Below, one piece after another: positions 10,418-19,282 of a DNA stretch of 64,000 bases. Origin of the DNA: Aureimonas pseudogalii (GTDB lineage Bacteria; Pseudomonadota; Alphaproteobacteria; Rhizobiales; Rhizobiaceae); NCBI RefSeq assembly GCF_014196835.1, contig NZ_JACIEK010000009.1, forward strand, positions 121,917 through 185,916. Direction: 5' to 3'. The stretch's first letter is position 1. Each line of letters starts with the position of its first letter. The notes beneath the pieces were generated by a model. It was not told where the DNA came from. It did not search any database and saw only the letters and a program-made list of their open reading frames with translations. Position numbers and translations under genes: made by a program.

Positions 10418-11977
10418 ATGACCCTTCACCATACCCCGACCTCGGCCGACGGCCTCGTGGGCGAGACCGCCGCGATCCTCGCCGCGTTCGGGATTGCTCC
10501 CGAGGCCCTCCAGAGCGGCGATCTCGCGGTGCGCTCCCCCCTCACCGGCGAGACGCTGGCGCATCTTCCCACCGCCGGCGCGCAGGCCGCCCAGGGCGCC
10601 GTCGAGGTCGCGCACGCCGCGTTCCTGCAATGGCGGGTGGTGCCCGCGCCCAAACGCGGCGAACTCGTGCGGCTGCTCGGCGAGGAGCTGCGGACCCACA
10701 AGGCGGCGCTCGGGCGGCTCGTCTCGATCGAGGTCGGCAAGGTGCCCTCCGAAGGGCTCGGCGAAGTGCAGGAGATGATCGACATCTGCGACTTCGCGGT
10801 GGGCCTGTCGCGCCAGCTCTACGGGCTGACCATCGCCACCGAGCGCGGCGAGCACCGGATGATGGAGAGCTGGCATCCGCTCGGCCCCGTGGCGATCATC
10901 TCGGCCTTCAACTTCCCCGTCGCGGTCTGGTCGTGGAACGCCGCGCTGGCGCTCATCTGCGGCAATTCCTGCCTGTGGAAGCCCTCCGAGAAGACGCCGC
11001 TGACGGCGCTGGCGACGCAGGCGCTCTTCGAGCGCGCGCTCGCGCGCTACCGGGCGGAGGGCGGCGAGGCGCCGGACGGGCTCTCGCAGCTTCTCGTGGG
11101 CGGCCGCGATCTCGGCGAGGCGCTGGTCGATCACCCGCGCGTGGCGCTGGTCTCGGCCACCGGCTCCACCGCCATGGGCCGCGCGGTCGGCCCGCGCGTC
11201 GCCGCGCGCTTCGGCCGCTCGCTCTTGGAGCTCGGCGGCAACAACGCCGCGATCGTCTGCCCCTCCGCCGATCTCGACCTGACGCTGCGCGGCGTCGCCT
11301 TCGCGGCGATGGGCACCGCCGGCCAGCGCTGCACCACGCTGCGCCGCCTCTTCGTGCACGACGCCGTCTACGACGCGCTCGTGCCGCGCCTCGCCGCCGC
11401 CTACGCCTCGGTGTCCGTCGGCAACCCGCTGGCGGGGAACCATCTCGTCGGCCCGTTGATCGACGCGACGGCCTTCGAGGGCATGAGCCGGGCGCTGGAC
11501 GAGGCGCGCGCGAGCGGTGGAACGGTGCTGGCCGGCGGCGAGCGTGTCGCGGTGGAGGGCGCCGACGAGGCGTTCTACGCCCGGCCGGCCCTCGTCGCGA
11601 TGCCCGGACAGGACGGGCCGGTGCGCCACGAGACCTTCGCGCCCATCCTCTACGTCATCCGCATCCGCGATCTCGACGAGGCGATCGCGCTGCAGAACGA
11701 CGTGCCGCAGGGCCTCTCCTCGTCGATCTTCACCAACGACCTGCGCGAGGCCGAGACCTTCCTCTCGGCGCGCGGCTCCGACTGCGGCATCGCCAACGTC
11801 AACATCGGGCCCTCCGGCGCCGAGATCGGCGGGGCCTTCGGCGGCGAGAAGGAGACCGGCGGCGGGCGCGAGAGCGGCTCCGACGCGTGGCGCGCCTACA
11901 TGCGCCGCGCCACCAACACGATCAACTATGGGCGCACCCTGCCGCTGGCGCAGGGCGTGACGTTCGACGTCGGCTGA
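10418..11977 (+). CDS. amaB: L-aminoadipate-semialdehyde dehydrogenase (AmaB-like)
   Basis: Aldehyde dehydrogenase of the ALDH7/AASADH type, 519 residues. Visible: FNFPV at 164-168, cofactor-binding lysine in WKPS near 188, catalytic base Glu271 in LELGG, and nucleophile Cys305 in GQRCTTLRR. The GQRCTTLRR context is typical of the antiquitin-like branch that oxidises 2-aminoadipate semialdehyde to 2-aminoadipate. Context with the pipecolate oxidase and HglS agrees; an aminotransferase from aminoadipate to oxoadipate is not in this window. ATG 10418 has GGAG upstream; the same frame extends upstream through the previous gene without coding character. Confidence 0.92.
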   Translation: MTLHHTPTSADGLVGETAAILAAFGIAPEALQSGDLAVRSPLTGETLAHLPTAGAQAAQGAVEVAHAAFLQWRVVPAPKRGELVRLLGEELRTHKAALGRLVSIEVGKVPSEGLGEVQEMIDICDFAVGLSRQLYGLTIATERGEHRMMESWHPLGPVAIISAFNFPVAVWSWNAALALICGNSCLWKPSEKTPLTALATQALFERALARYRAEGGEAPDGLSQLLVGGRDLGEALVDHPRVALVSATGSTAMGRAVGPRVAARFGRSLLELGGNNAAIVCPSADLDLTLRGVAFAAMGTAGQRCTTLRRLFVHDAVYDALVPRLAAAYASVSVGNPLAGNHLVGPLIDATAFEGMSRALDEARASGGTVLAGGERVAVEGADEAFYARPALVAMPGQDGPVRHETFAPILYVIRIRDLDEAIALQNDVPQGLSSSIFTNDLREAETFLSARGSDCGIANVNIGPSGAEIGGAFGGEKETGGGRESGSDAWRAYMRRATNTINYGRTLPLAQGVTFDVG

Positions 11978-11998
11978 CGGCATCGGGGGCGGCTCGCG

Positions 11999-12916
11999 AT
12001 GCTCATCCCCCGGCGGTTCCTGCCCGCGATCGGTCTGCTCACGGCCTTCGAGGCCGCCGCGCGCACCGCGAGCTTCACCGCCGCGGCGCGCGAGCTGTCG
12101 CTGACGCAGAGCGCCGTCAGCCGGCAGATCCGCGCGCTGGAGGAGCAGATCGGCGTCGTGCTGTTCCACCGCGAGCGCCAGACAGTGCGCCTGACACCGG
12201 CGGGCGAGGCCTATGCGCGCGACATCCGCGACGCGCTGCGGCGCATCGCGGCGGCCTCGCTCAACCTGCGGGCCAACCCGCAAGGGGGCACGCTGAACCT
12301 CGCGATCCTGCCGACCTTCGGCACGCGCTGGCTGGCGCCGCGCCTGCCCGGCTTCCTCGCCGCCCATCCCGAGATGCGCGTCAATCTCGCGACGCGCCTC
12401 GTGGAGTTCGACTTTCGCCTCGACACGATGGACGCCGCCCTGCATTTCGGCGCGCCGGACTGGCCGGGCGCCCATCACCTGCGCCTCGCCGGCGAGACGG
12501 TGATGCCGATGGCGAGCCCCGACTTTCTCGCGCGATACGAGGCGATCGGCGATCCGCGTGCGCTGATGCGCCTGCCCCTGCTGCACGTCACCTCGCGGCC
12601 CGACGCCTGGGAGTTCTGGCTCGAGGCGAACGACGCGCCGTCCGACGGCGTCACCGGCATGCTGTTCGACCAGTTCGCGACGGTGGCGGAGGCGGCGGTC
12701 GCCGGGCTCGGCGTGGCGCTGCTGCCGCTCTTCCTGTTCGAGCGCGAGATCGCGGCGGGATCGCTGGTGCCCGCCCTCGCCCGGCCGATCCGCTCGCGCG
12801 GGCATTATCACCTCGTGTGGCCGGGCGAGCGCGACGCCTACCCGCCGCTCGCCGCCTTTCGCGAGTGGATCGCCGCCGAGACCGCGCCCCTGCGCACCGA
12901 GGATCGCGGTGGCTGA
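11999..12916 (+). CDS. LysR-family transcriptional regulator of the lysine catabolic genes
   Basis: LTTR, 305 residues: winged HTH at about 11-70 (SFTAAARELSLTQSAVSRQIR) and a periplasmic-binding-protein-like effector domain from about 95, of the GcvA-like subgroup. It lies 21 bases after amaB in the same direction, so it is probably in the operon it regulates; the known gene order in Pseudomonas also places a LysR gene here. Effector likely a lysine-pathway intermediate (inference). Confidence 0.93.
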   Translation: MLIPRRFLPAIGLLTAFEAAARTASFTAAARELSLTQSAVSRQIRALEEQIGVVLFHRERQTVRLTPAGEAYARDIRDALRRIAAASLNLRANPQGGTLNLAILPTFGTRWLAPRLPGFLAAHPEMRVNLATRLVEFDFRLDTMDAALHFGAPDWPGAHHLRLAGETVMPMASPDFLARYEAIGDPRALMRLPLLHVTSRPDAWEFWLEANDAPSDGVTGMLFDQFATVAEAAVAGLGVALLPLFLFEREIAAGSLVPALARPIRSRGHYHLVWPGERDAYPPLAAFREWIAAETAPLRTEDRGG

Positions 12917-12924
12917 ACGCGCCT

Positions 12925-13512
12925 TCAGTCCGGCAGCGAGACCGTCGCCCGCCCGCCGGTGAGATCGGCGATCCGCCGGACGATCTCGTCCGCCTCGGCC
13001 ATGGGCAGCGCGAGGGTCAGCACCGCACCGGCCGGTCCGAAGGTCTCGGCCTCGACGGCGAGACCGGGAATGCCCGCGAGCCGCGCCTTCAAGAGCGCCA
13101 GATCGGCGAAGGGACAATCGACGAGCGCAGCACGCGTCGGCGTGACCACGCGCTTGCGCGCAGCCCGAAGGCAGGCCGCGGCCGTGCCGCCATAGGCGCG
13201 CACGAGACCGCCGCCGCCGAGGAGGATGCCGCCGAACCAGCGTGTCACCACCACGGCCGTGCCGTCGAGATCCTGCCCGTCGATCGCCTGCAGGATGGGC
13301 TTGCCCGCGGTGCCGCTCGGCTCGCCGTCGTCGCTGAACCGGTAGCGGGGCCCGATCCGCCAGGCCCAGCAATTGTGGGTCGCGTCGCGGTCGGAGCGCG
13401 CGTCCACGAAGGCCTTCGCCACCCCCTCGTCGGCCACGGGCGCGGCATGGGCCAGAAAGCGGCTGCGCCGGATCTCCTGCGCGAACGAGGCGGCGCTCTC
13501 CAGCGTCAGCAC
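12925..13512 (-). CDS. IMPACT (YigZ/UPF0029) family protein
   Basis: 195-residue YigZ-like protein. The SDDGEPSGTAG motif (60-70) and RWFGGILLGGGGLVRAY block (91-107) are diagnostic of the IMPACT N-terminal domain; residues 120-190 form the smaller RNA-binding-like second domain. Eukaryotic IMPACT modulates GCN2, but the bacterial function is not settled. Start is GTG 13512; no ATG lies upstream in frame before a stop. It is convergent with lysR, with eight bases between stops. Confidence 0.92.
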   Translation of the reverse strand: MLTLESAASFAQEIRRSRFLAHAAPVADEGVAKAFVDARSDRDATHNCWAWRIGPRYRFSDDGEPSGTAGKPILQAIDGQDLDGTAVVVTRWFGGILLGGGGLVRAYGGTAAACLRAARKRVVTPTRAALVDCPFADLALLKARLAGIPGLAVEAETFGPAGAVLTLALPMAEADEIVRRIADLTGGRATVSLPD

Positions 13513-13528
13513 GCCGCGTTCTCGCCGC

Positions 13529-15937
13529 TCAAGGGTTCGAGACGATCGTGATGATGCGGCGCGCGAGATCGTCCATGTTGAAGGGCTTGGTCAGCACCTG
13601 CATCCCTGCGTCGAGATGGCCGTTGTTCAGCACCGCGTTCTCGGCATAGCCGGTGACGAACAGGATCTTCAGGTCCGGCCGCAGCACCCGCGCGGCATCC
13701 GCCACCTGGCGCCCGTTCATGCCGTTCGGCAGCCCGACATCGGTGACGAGGAGATCGATCCGGGTGTCCGACTGGATGATCTTCATGCCGGACGGCCCGT
13801 CGCCGGCCTCGATGGCGGTGTAGCCGAGCTCCTCCAGGACGTCGACCACGAGCATGCGCACCAGCGGCTCGTCGTCGATCACCAGCACGGTCTCGCCGCC
13901 CGCCGTTGCCATCGGCGCCGGCCCTGCCACTGCTGCGTCCGCCGTGCCGACCTCGCCCCGGTGGCGGGGCAGGAAGAGACAGATGGTGGTGCCCCGTCCC
14001 AGCGCCGAGTCGATGGCGACGTGCCCGTCCGACTGGCGGGTGAACCCGTAGATCATCGACAGGCCAAGGCCGGTGCCGACGCCGATCGGCTTGGTGGTGA
14101 AGAAGGGCTCCATGGCACGGCGCACCACCTCCGGCGACATGCCGGTGCCGGTGTCGGCGACGCACATCGCTACGTAGTCGCCGGGCGTCAGGTCACGCGC
14201 CTGCGCCTCGCGTTCGTCCAGCGTGCGATTGTCCGTGGTGATCGTCAGGCGCCCGCCGTCCGGCATGGCGTCGCGCGCGTTGATGCAGAGGTTGAGAAGC
14301 GCGTTCTCCAGCTGGTTGGCGTCCACCCGCACCGGCCACACGGCCTCGCCGGGCTGTGTCTCCACGCGGATCTGCGGGCCCATCGTGCGCCGCACGAGAT
14401 CGTCCATGCCGGCGACGAGCGCGTCGATGTCGATCGGCTTGGGATCGAGCGTCTGGCGACGCGAAAAGGCCAGCAGCCGGTGCGTCAGCGCGGCCGCGCG
14501 CTTGGCCGCGCCCTGCGCCGCGTTGAGATAGCGCTCGGTGTCGCCGGTGCGCCCCTGTGCCAGCCGGGCCTGCAGCAGCTCCAGACTGCCCGAGATGCCT
14601 GCGAGCAGATTGTTGAAGTCGTGCGCGAGGCCGCCGGTCAGTTGGCCCACCGCCTCCATCTTCAGGGACTGGCGAAGCTGCTCCTCCATGCGCCGCTGGT
14701 CGGTGACGTCGCGGCCCACCACATGGAAGACCCCGGCCGCGATCTCGGGCGTCGCGGACCACATGATCACATGCTCGATCCCGTCGCGGCCGCGCAGCGT
14801 GTCGACGAACTCGGCGATCTCCTCGCCTGCTCGCAGCCGCCGGACGATGTCGGCCATGGCGGCGTGGTCGGCGGGGTCGACGAGCTCGGCGTAGGGATGG
14901 GCGAGAAGCTCGGCCTCGCTCCAGCCGAGCATGCGCGGCCAGGCCGGGTTGATCGACTTGAGGAATCCGTCGAAGCCGACCGTTCCCATGAGGTCGGTGG
15001 TGGCGTGCCAGACCCGGTCGCGCTCGCGCGTGCGCGCTTCCACCTGCGTCTCCAGCACGCTGTTCTGCCGCTGCAGCGCGGCTTCGGCCGCCTTGCGGGC
15101 GGATATGTCGACGACCGAACCGATATAGCCGAGGAACTCGCCCTCGTCGTTGAAGCGCGGCGTCGCGGCGTCGATCGCCCAGCGGTAGGTGCCGTCGGCC
15201 GCCCGTATCCGGTATTCGAGGCTGAAGGGCTCGCGCCGGGCATTGGCGGCGAGGAACGTCTCGCCCGACCAGCCGCGATCGTCGGGATGCACGGCGTCCA
15301 GCCACGAGAACCCGTCCATCGTCTCGGGCGTCTGGCCGGTGAAGGCGTACCAACTCGCGTTGAGATAGGTGCAGCGGCCCTCGGGATCGGTGACCCACAT
15401 CATGACCGGCGCGTGGTCGGCCATGTTGCGGAACCGCGTCTCGCTCTCGCGCAGCGCCGCGTCGCTCAAGACCTTGTCGGTGGTCTCGTTGGTGAGGATG
15501 AAGAGCCCGGCGATCGCGCCGTCGGCGGCCAGAACCCGCGAATAGGAGAAGGTCCACCAGCCGTCCGCCGGCCCGCGATCGGTCTCCAGCCGCCAGGGCA
15601 GATCGACGAAGCGCTTCGGCCGGCCCGCCATGGCATCGTCGATGATCGGTTTGGCCTGGTCCCAGCCGTCGGCCCAGACCTTGTCGAAGCGCTCGCCCAT
15701 CGCCCACGCGACGCGCGGCCCGAGCAGCGGGAAGTAGGTTTCGTTGAAGAAGAAATGGAGGTCCGGTCCCCAGGCGAGAATCATCGATTCCGGCGAGTTG
15801 AGGATCAGGCTGAGCGCGACCCGCAGGTCCTCCGGCCAGGTCTGCGGGGGCCCCAGCGGATGGGACGACCAGTCGCGCTCGCGGATCATCCGCGCCGCTT
15901 CGCCGCCGCCGGCCAGAAAGGAGAGTTCGTCGCTCAT
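13529..15937 (-). CDS. Cytosolic PAS-PAS-PAS hybrid histidine kinase with C-terminal receiver
   Basis: 802-residue hybrid sensor kinase with no membrane span. Order: PAS-like domain (1-155), PAS/PAC (166-283, with HPDDR), a third PAS (about 308-415), HisKA with phosphorylatable His439 in GGLAHDFNN, HATPase (about 490-660; N-box [11 protein letters not shown]-boxes DTGTGM and GTGLGLS), and a receiver (683-800) with DD at 688-689, phosphoacceptor Asp733 and Lys784. The layout matches soluble kinases that read a bound cofactor or ligand. The receiver would take phosphate from His439 and pass it on, but no HPt or partner regulator is adjacent. It is divergent from a CHASE3 protein. Confidence 0.95.
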   Translation of the reverse strand: MSDELSFLAGGGEAARMIRERDWSSHPLGPPQTWPEDLRVALSLILNSPESMILAWGPDLHFFFNETYFPLLGPRVAWAMGERFDKVWADGWDQAKPIIDDAMAGRPKRFVDLPWRLETDRGPADGWWTFSYSRVLAADGAIAGLFILTNETTDKVLSDAALRESETRFRNMADHAPVMMWVTDPEGRCTYLNASWYAFTGQTPETMDGFSWLDAVHPDDRGWSGETFLAANARREPFSLEYRIRAADGTYRWAIDAATPRFNDEGEFLGYIGSVVDISARKAAEAALQRQNSVLETQVEARTRERDRVWHATTDLMGTVGFDGFLKSINPAWPRMLGWSEAELLAHPYAELVDPADHAAMADIVRRLRAGEEIAEFVDTLRGRDGIEHVIMWSATPEIAAGVFHVVGRDVTDQRRMEEQLRQSLKMEAVGQLTGGLAHDFNNLLAGISGSLELLQARLAQGRTGDTERYLNAAQGAAKRAAALTHRLLAFSRRQTLDPKPIDIDALVAGMDDLVRRTMGPQIRVETQPGEAVWPVRVDANQLENALLNLCINARDAMPDGGRLTITTDNRTLDEREAQARDLTPGDYVAMCVADTGTGMSPEVVRRAMEPFFTTKPIGVGTGLGLSMIYGFTRQSDGHVAIDSALGRGTTICLFLPRHRGEVGTADAAVAGPAPMATAGGETVLVIDDEPLVRMLVVDVLEELGYTAIEAGDGPSGMKIIQSDTRIDLLVTDVGLPNGMNGRQVADAARVLRPDLKILFVTGYAENAVLNNGHLDAGMQVLTKPFNMDDLARRIITIVSNP

Positions 15938-16192
15938 CGATGGGCTTCCGCAAGGGGCGGTTCCGTCGAAGGCGGCGCGGGGGCGTGACGTCGACGATGG
16001 GTTTCAACGGTCCGCAAGCCTATCGCGCGGTCCCGCCCTTCCGGCAAGTCCCCCTGCCCGTCATCCTGCCTATCCTTCGGTGCCGGGGGCGCGGCAGAGC
16101 CTTTGCACGAAGGGAGCGGTCTTTTGCCGGAAGCCTCCTATCTGGTCCTCTGTCGTTCCCGCCGCCGCCCGCCCCTTCGGATCCCCTTCGCG

Positions 16193-16900
16193 ATGCGCCT
16201 GTCCTTCCTGCCCCCCTATGTCAGGCAATCGCTCTCGGTGCCGACCGCGCTGCGGCTCGTTCCGATCAGCGTGGTGCTCCTCGCTGGCATCGTGCTGACG
16301 ACGCTGACGCATCGAATCCTCGACGATCACCGCGACCTCGTGGTCCACACACACGAGGTGATCGAGACGACGAAGGACGTGCTCATCGGCCTCGACGACG
16401 CCGAGACGGGACAGCGCGGCTACCTCCTCAGCGGCGACCGCCGTTATCTCGAGCCTTATGTGCGGGCGCTCGAGCGTCTCGCGACCCTGCAGACGACGCT
16501 GCGCGAGCAGATCTCCGACAATGACGACCAGCTCGCGCTGGCCAAGCGTCTCGAAGGTCTGATCGCGGTGAAGCTCGGCGAGTTGAACGATTCGATCGAG
16601 CTGCACGACCGCGACGGCTTCGAGGCCGCGCGCGGCCGCGAGATCGCGATGATGGAGCGTGGCACGATGGATACGATCCGCCAGGAGATCGGCGCCATCA
16701 CCGAGGGCGAGAAGGCGCTGCTGCGCGAGCGCGACACGCAGGTCGAGGAGGCCGAGCGCTGGGTGCGCCTCGTCGCGATCCTCGTCGGCCTCGCCTCGGT
16801 GCTGACCCGTGCCGGCGTCGAGTTCTACCTCACGCGGCGCGGGCTCGACGTGCGCGTGATTGCGCCGGACGGGACGCCCCTGCCCCGTCCGCCCTCCTGA
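16193..16900 (+). CDS. CHASE3-domain membrane protein without an output domain
   Basis: 235 residues: TM helix at about 22-39, periplasmic CHASE3 domain (hallmark DAETGQRGYLLSGD at 69-82), second TM at about 191-213, then only some 22 cytoplasmic residues. CHASE3 domains normally front histidine kinases, cyclases or chemoreceptors, but here nothing follows and the next gene is convergent. ATG 16193 (MRLSFLPP) is chosen; the frame extends to 16103 without likely coding. It may sense and signal through a partner, possibly the divergent soluble kinase, or be a degraded sensor. Confidence 0.85.
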   Translation: MRLSFLPPYVRQSLSVPTALRLVPISVVLLAGIVLTTLTHRILDDHRDLVVHTHEVIETTKDVLIGLDDAETGQRGYLLSGDRRYLEPYVRALERLATLQTTLREQISDNDDQLALAKRLEGLIAVKLGELNDSIELHDRDGFEAARGREIAMMERGTMDTIRQEIGAITEGEKALLRERDTQVEEAERWVRLVAILVGLASVLTRAGVEFYLTRRGLDVRVIAPDGTPLPRPPS

Positions 16901-16909
16901 TTCAGCCCG

Positions 16910-18283
16910 TCAGGCACCGAGCCGGGCGAGAAGGCGCGTCCAGGCGACGAGACCTGTGCGAAAGCTCGCGAGGCGGAAGAACTCGTTCGGCGCGTGATAA
17001 TCCTCGTCGGCGGTGGAAAACGAGAAGAACACGGGGTCGCGCTCGAGGTGACGCCGAAACACCGCCCCGATCGGCACCGTCGCCCCCATCGCCACGCGCA
17101 CCGGGCGCTGGCCGAGGAGCTCCGTCAGCACCGCCTCGCAGGCTTCGAGCGCGGGCAGCGCCGGGTCGAGCGCGAAGGCCGGCGATCCCGGACCATGGCG
17201 GTGCGTCTCCAGCCGGTAGCCCGGCGGACAGTGCCGTTCGAGATGCGCGACGATCGCGGCGACCACGGCGTCGGGCTCCTGTCCCGCCACCAGCCGACAG
17301 GTGATCTTGGCCGAGGCCTCGGCGGGAATCACGGTCTTGGTGCCCGCTCCCGCATAGCCGCCGGAAATGCCGTTGAACTCCAGCGTCGGCGTCAGCCACT
17401 GGCGCAGGAGCAGCGCCTCGCCGTCCGGCAGCGGCTCGGGCGCGCTCGCGCCGATCTCGCGGAAATAGGCGCCCGCGTCGAAACGCACGGAGCGGATGGT
17501 GTCGAGAAGCGCGGGATCGGGCGCCGTGACGCCGGCCGCGAACCCCTCCACCGCCACCGCGCCGTCCGCGTCGTGAAGCGTCGCGAGCAGCCGGACGAGA
17601 CCGGCCACCGCGTTCGGCGCCGCGCCCCCGTGGCGACCGGAATGCAAGTCCTTGCCGGCGCCGTGCAGCGTCACGTCGAGCGCGGCGAGGCCGCGGCTCG
17701 CGACGGTGACCGAGGGCCGGTCGGCACGCCACATCGCCCCGTCGGCCGAGACGACGACATCAGCGGCGAGTTCCTCGCGCAGCCGCTCGACGCTTCCCTC
17801 GAAATGCGGCGAGCCCGTCTCCTCCTCGCCCTCGATCACGAATTTGAGGTTCACCGGCAGCCGGCCGACGGTGCGCAGGAACGCCTCCGCCACGAAGACG
17901 GTCATCAGCATCGGCCCCTTGTCGTCGGACACGCCGCGCGCATAGAGGCGGTCGTCGCGCACGGTAGGCTCGAAGGGCGGCGTCGTCCACTTGGCCAGCG
18001 GATCGGGCGGCTGCACGTCGTAGTGGCCGTAGACGAGCACGGTGGGCGCGCCCGAGGCGTGCAGCCAGTCGGCGAGGACGAGCGGCGAGCCGCCGGTCGG
18101 CTCGATGCGCACGTTCTCCAGGCCGGCGATGCGCATGCGCTCGGCAAGGAACCCGGCGGCCCGCAGCACGTCCTCGCGATAGGCGGGATCGGTGCTGACG
18201 CTGGGAATGCGGCAGAAGGCCTTCAGCTCCTCGAGCCAGGCGTCGCGGTGCGCCTCGCAATGGGCCTCGACATCGGCGGTCAT
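16910..18283 (-). CDS. M20 family dipeptidase/metallopeptidase
   Basis: 457-residue M20 peptidase of the carnosinase/ArgE-like dipeptidase branch. Metal motifs: GHYDVQP at 86-92 (His87), SDDKGP at 119-124 (bridging Asp120), EGEEETGS at 151-158 (catalytic Glu), and SGRHGGAAPNA in the lid domain; the last ligand His is in DEDYHAPNEF. Usually cleaves small dipeptides or beta-Ala peptides in the cytosol. ATG 18283 follows GAGGAA, so the long upstream extension is discarded. It is divergent from a TSUP permease, with about 215 bases between starts. Confidence 0.93.
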   Translation of the reverse strand: MTADVEAHCEAHRDAWLEELKAFCRIPSVSTDPAYREDVLRAAGFLAERMRIAGLENVRIEPTGGSPLVLADWLHASGAPTVLVYGHYDVQPPDPLAKWTTPPFEPTVRDDRLYARGVSDDKGPMLMTVFVAEAFLRTVGRLPVNLKFVIEGEEETGSPHFEGSVERLREELAADVVVSADGAMWRADRPSVTVASRGLAALDVTLHGAGKDLHSGRHGGAAPNAVAGLVRLLATLHDADGAVAVEGFAAGVTAPDPALLDTIRSVRFDAGAYFREIGASAPEPLPDGEALLLRQWLTPTLEFNGISGGYAGAGTKTVIPAEASAKITCRLVAGQEPDAVVAAIVAHLERHCPPGYRLETHRHGPGSPAFALDPALPALEACEAVLTELLGQRPVRVAMGATVPIGAVFRRHLERDPVFFSFSTADEDYHAPNEFFRLASFRTGLVAWTRLLARLGA

Positions 18284-18499
18284 CGACGGTTCCTCTTCGC
18301 AGACGAGACGGACCGGGACGCAGCGGAGATCCCGCGCCTGCTGCCCCGCACCATGCGCGGGGGAATGGGCGCCCTTGCGGCGGGCGTCAAGCTGGGGAAG
18401 AAGTGCCCGGGCACGCCTCGCCCTTCCCGCCGGACCGATCCGGCCCCCGCGCCCGCGACACCTCGTGCGGCGCGCATCGCACCGCCGGTCCCATCCGCC

Positions 18500-19270
18500 A
18501 TGACCGCTTTTCTCGACGGCCCGATCTCGACCCCGCTCGGCCTCGTGCTCGCCCTTCTCGCCGCCTTCTTCGTCGGGCTTTCGAAAGGCGGGCTGCCGGT
18601 CGTGGGCATGCTCAGCGTGCCGATCCTGGCGCTCGCCATGCCCCCGCTCGCGGCGGCCGCGCTCATCCTGCCGATCTACGTCGCCTCCGACATCGTCGGC
18701 GTCTACCTCTACCGGCACCGCTTCAACCTGCGGAACCTCGCGATCCTGGTTCCCGCGAGCTTCGTCGGCGTGGCGATCGGCTGGGCCACGGTCTCGATGA
18801 TTCCTGACCGCGCGATCACGCTGATCATCGGACTGCTCGGGCTGCTCTTCTGCCTCGACGGCTGGCGCAAGCGGCGGCGGCCGGTGAGCCCAAGACCGGC
18901 GGACGTGCCGCGCGGCGTCTTCTGGGGCGTGCTGTCGGGCCTGTCGAGCTTCGTCTCGCATGCGGGCGGCCCGCCCTACCAGATGTACGTGCTGCCGCAG
19001 AAGCTGGAGAAGCTCGAATATGCGGGCACCACCACCATTCTCTTCGCGCTCGTCAACGCGCTGAAGCTGGTGTTCTATGCGCAGCTCGGCCAGATCTCGT
19101 TGTCAGGCAACCTGAAATCCACCCTGACGCTCGTTCCCATCAGCGTCGCCGCGGCGTTTCTCGGCGCCTGGGCGACGCGGCGGATCGACGAGACACTGTT
19201 CTTCCGCCTCGTGGAACTGGTGCTGCTCCTGTCGTCGCTGCTCCTCGTCGCCAAGGCCCTGCGCGGCTGA
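18500..19270 (+). CDS. TSUP (TauE/SafE) family permease
   Basis: Membrane protein of 256 residues with about eight hydrophobic segments and the duplicated TSUP pattern (FVGLSKGGLPVVG near the start, FVSHAGGPPYQMY in the second half). TSUP proteins export or import sulfur-containing organic anions such as sulfite, sulfoacetate or taurine-derived products; the substrate here is not indicated by neighbours. ATG 18500 starts just before the first TM; the longer frame upstream is non-coding. Confidence 0.92.
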   Translation: MTAFLDGPISTPLGLVLALLAAFFVGLSKGGLPVVGMLSVPILALAMPPLAAAALILPIYVASDIVGVYLYRHRFNLRNLAILVPASFVGVAIGWATVSMIPDRAITLIIGLLGLLFCLDGWRKRRRPVSPRPADVPRGVFWGVLSGLSSFVSHAGGPPYQMYVLPQKLEKLEYAGTTTILFALVNALKLVFYAQLGQISLSGNLKSTLTLVPISVAAAFLGAWATRRIDETLFFRLVELVLLLSSLLLVAKALRG

Positions 19271-19282
19271 GCGCTGCCGTCG

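Noticed and set aside
10322..13372. 1016-codon minus-strand open frame opposite amaB and lysR
   Set aside because: Arg/Gly/Ala-rich antisense frame without domains; the plus strand carries complete recognised enzymes.
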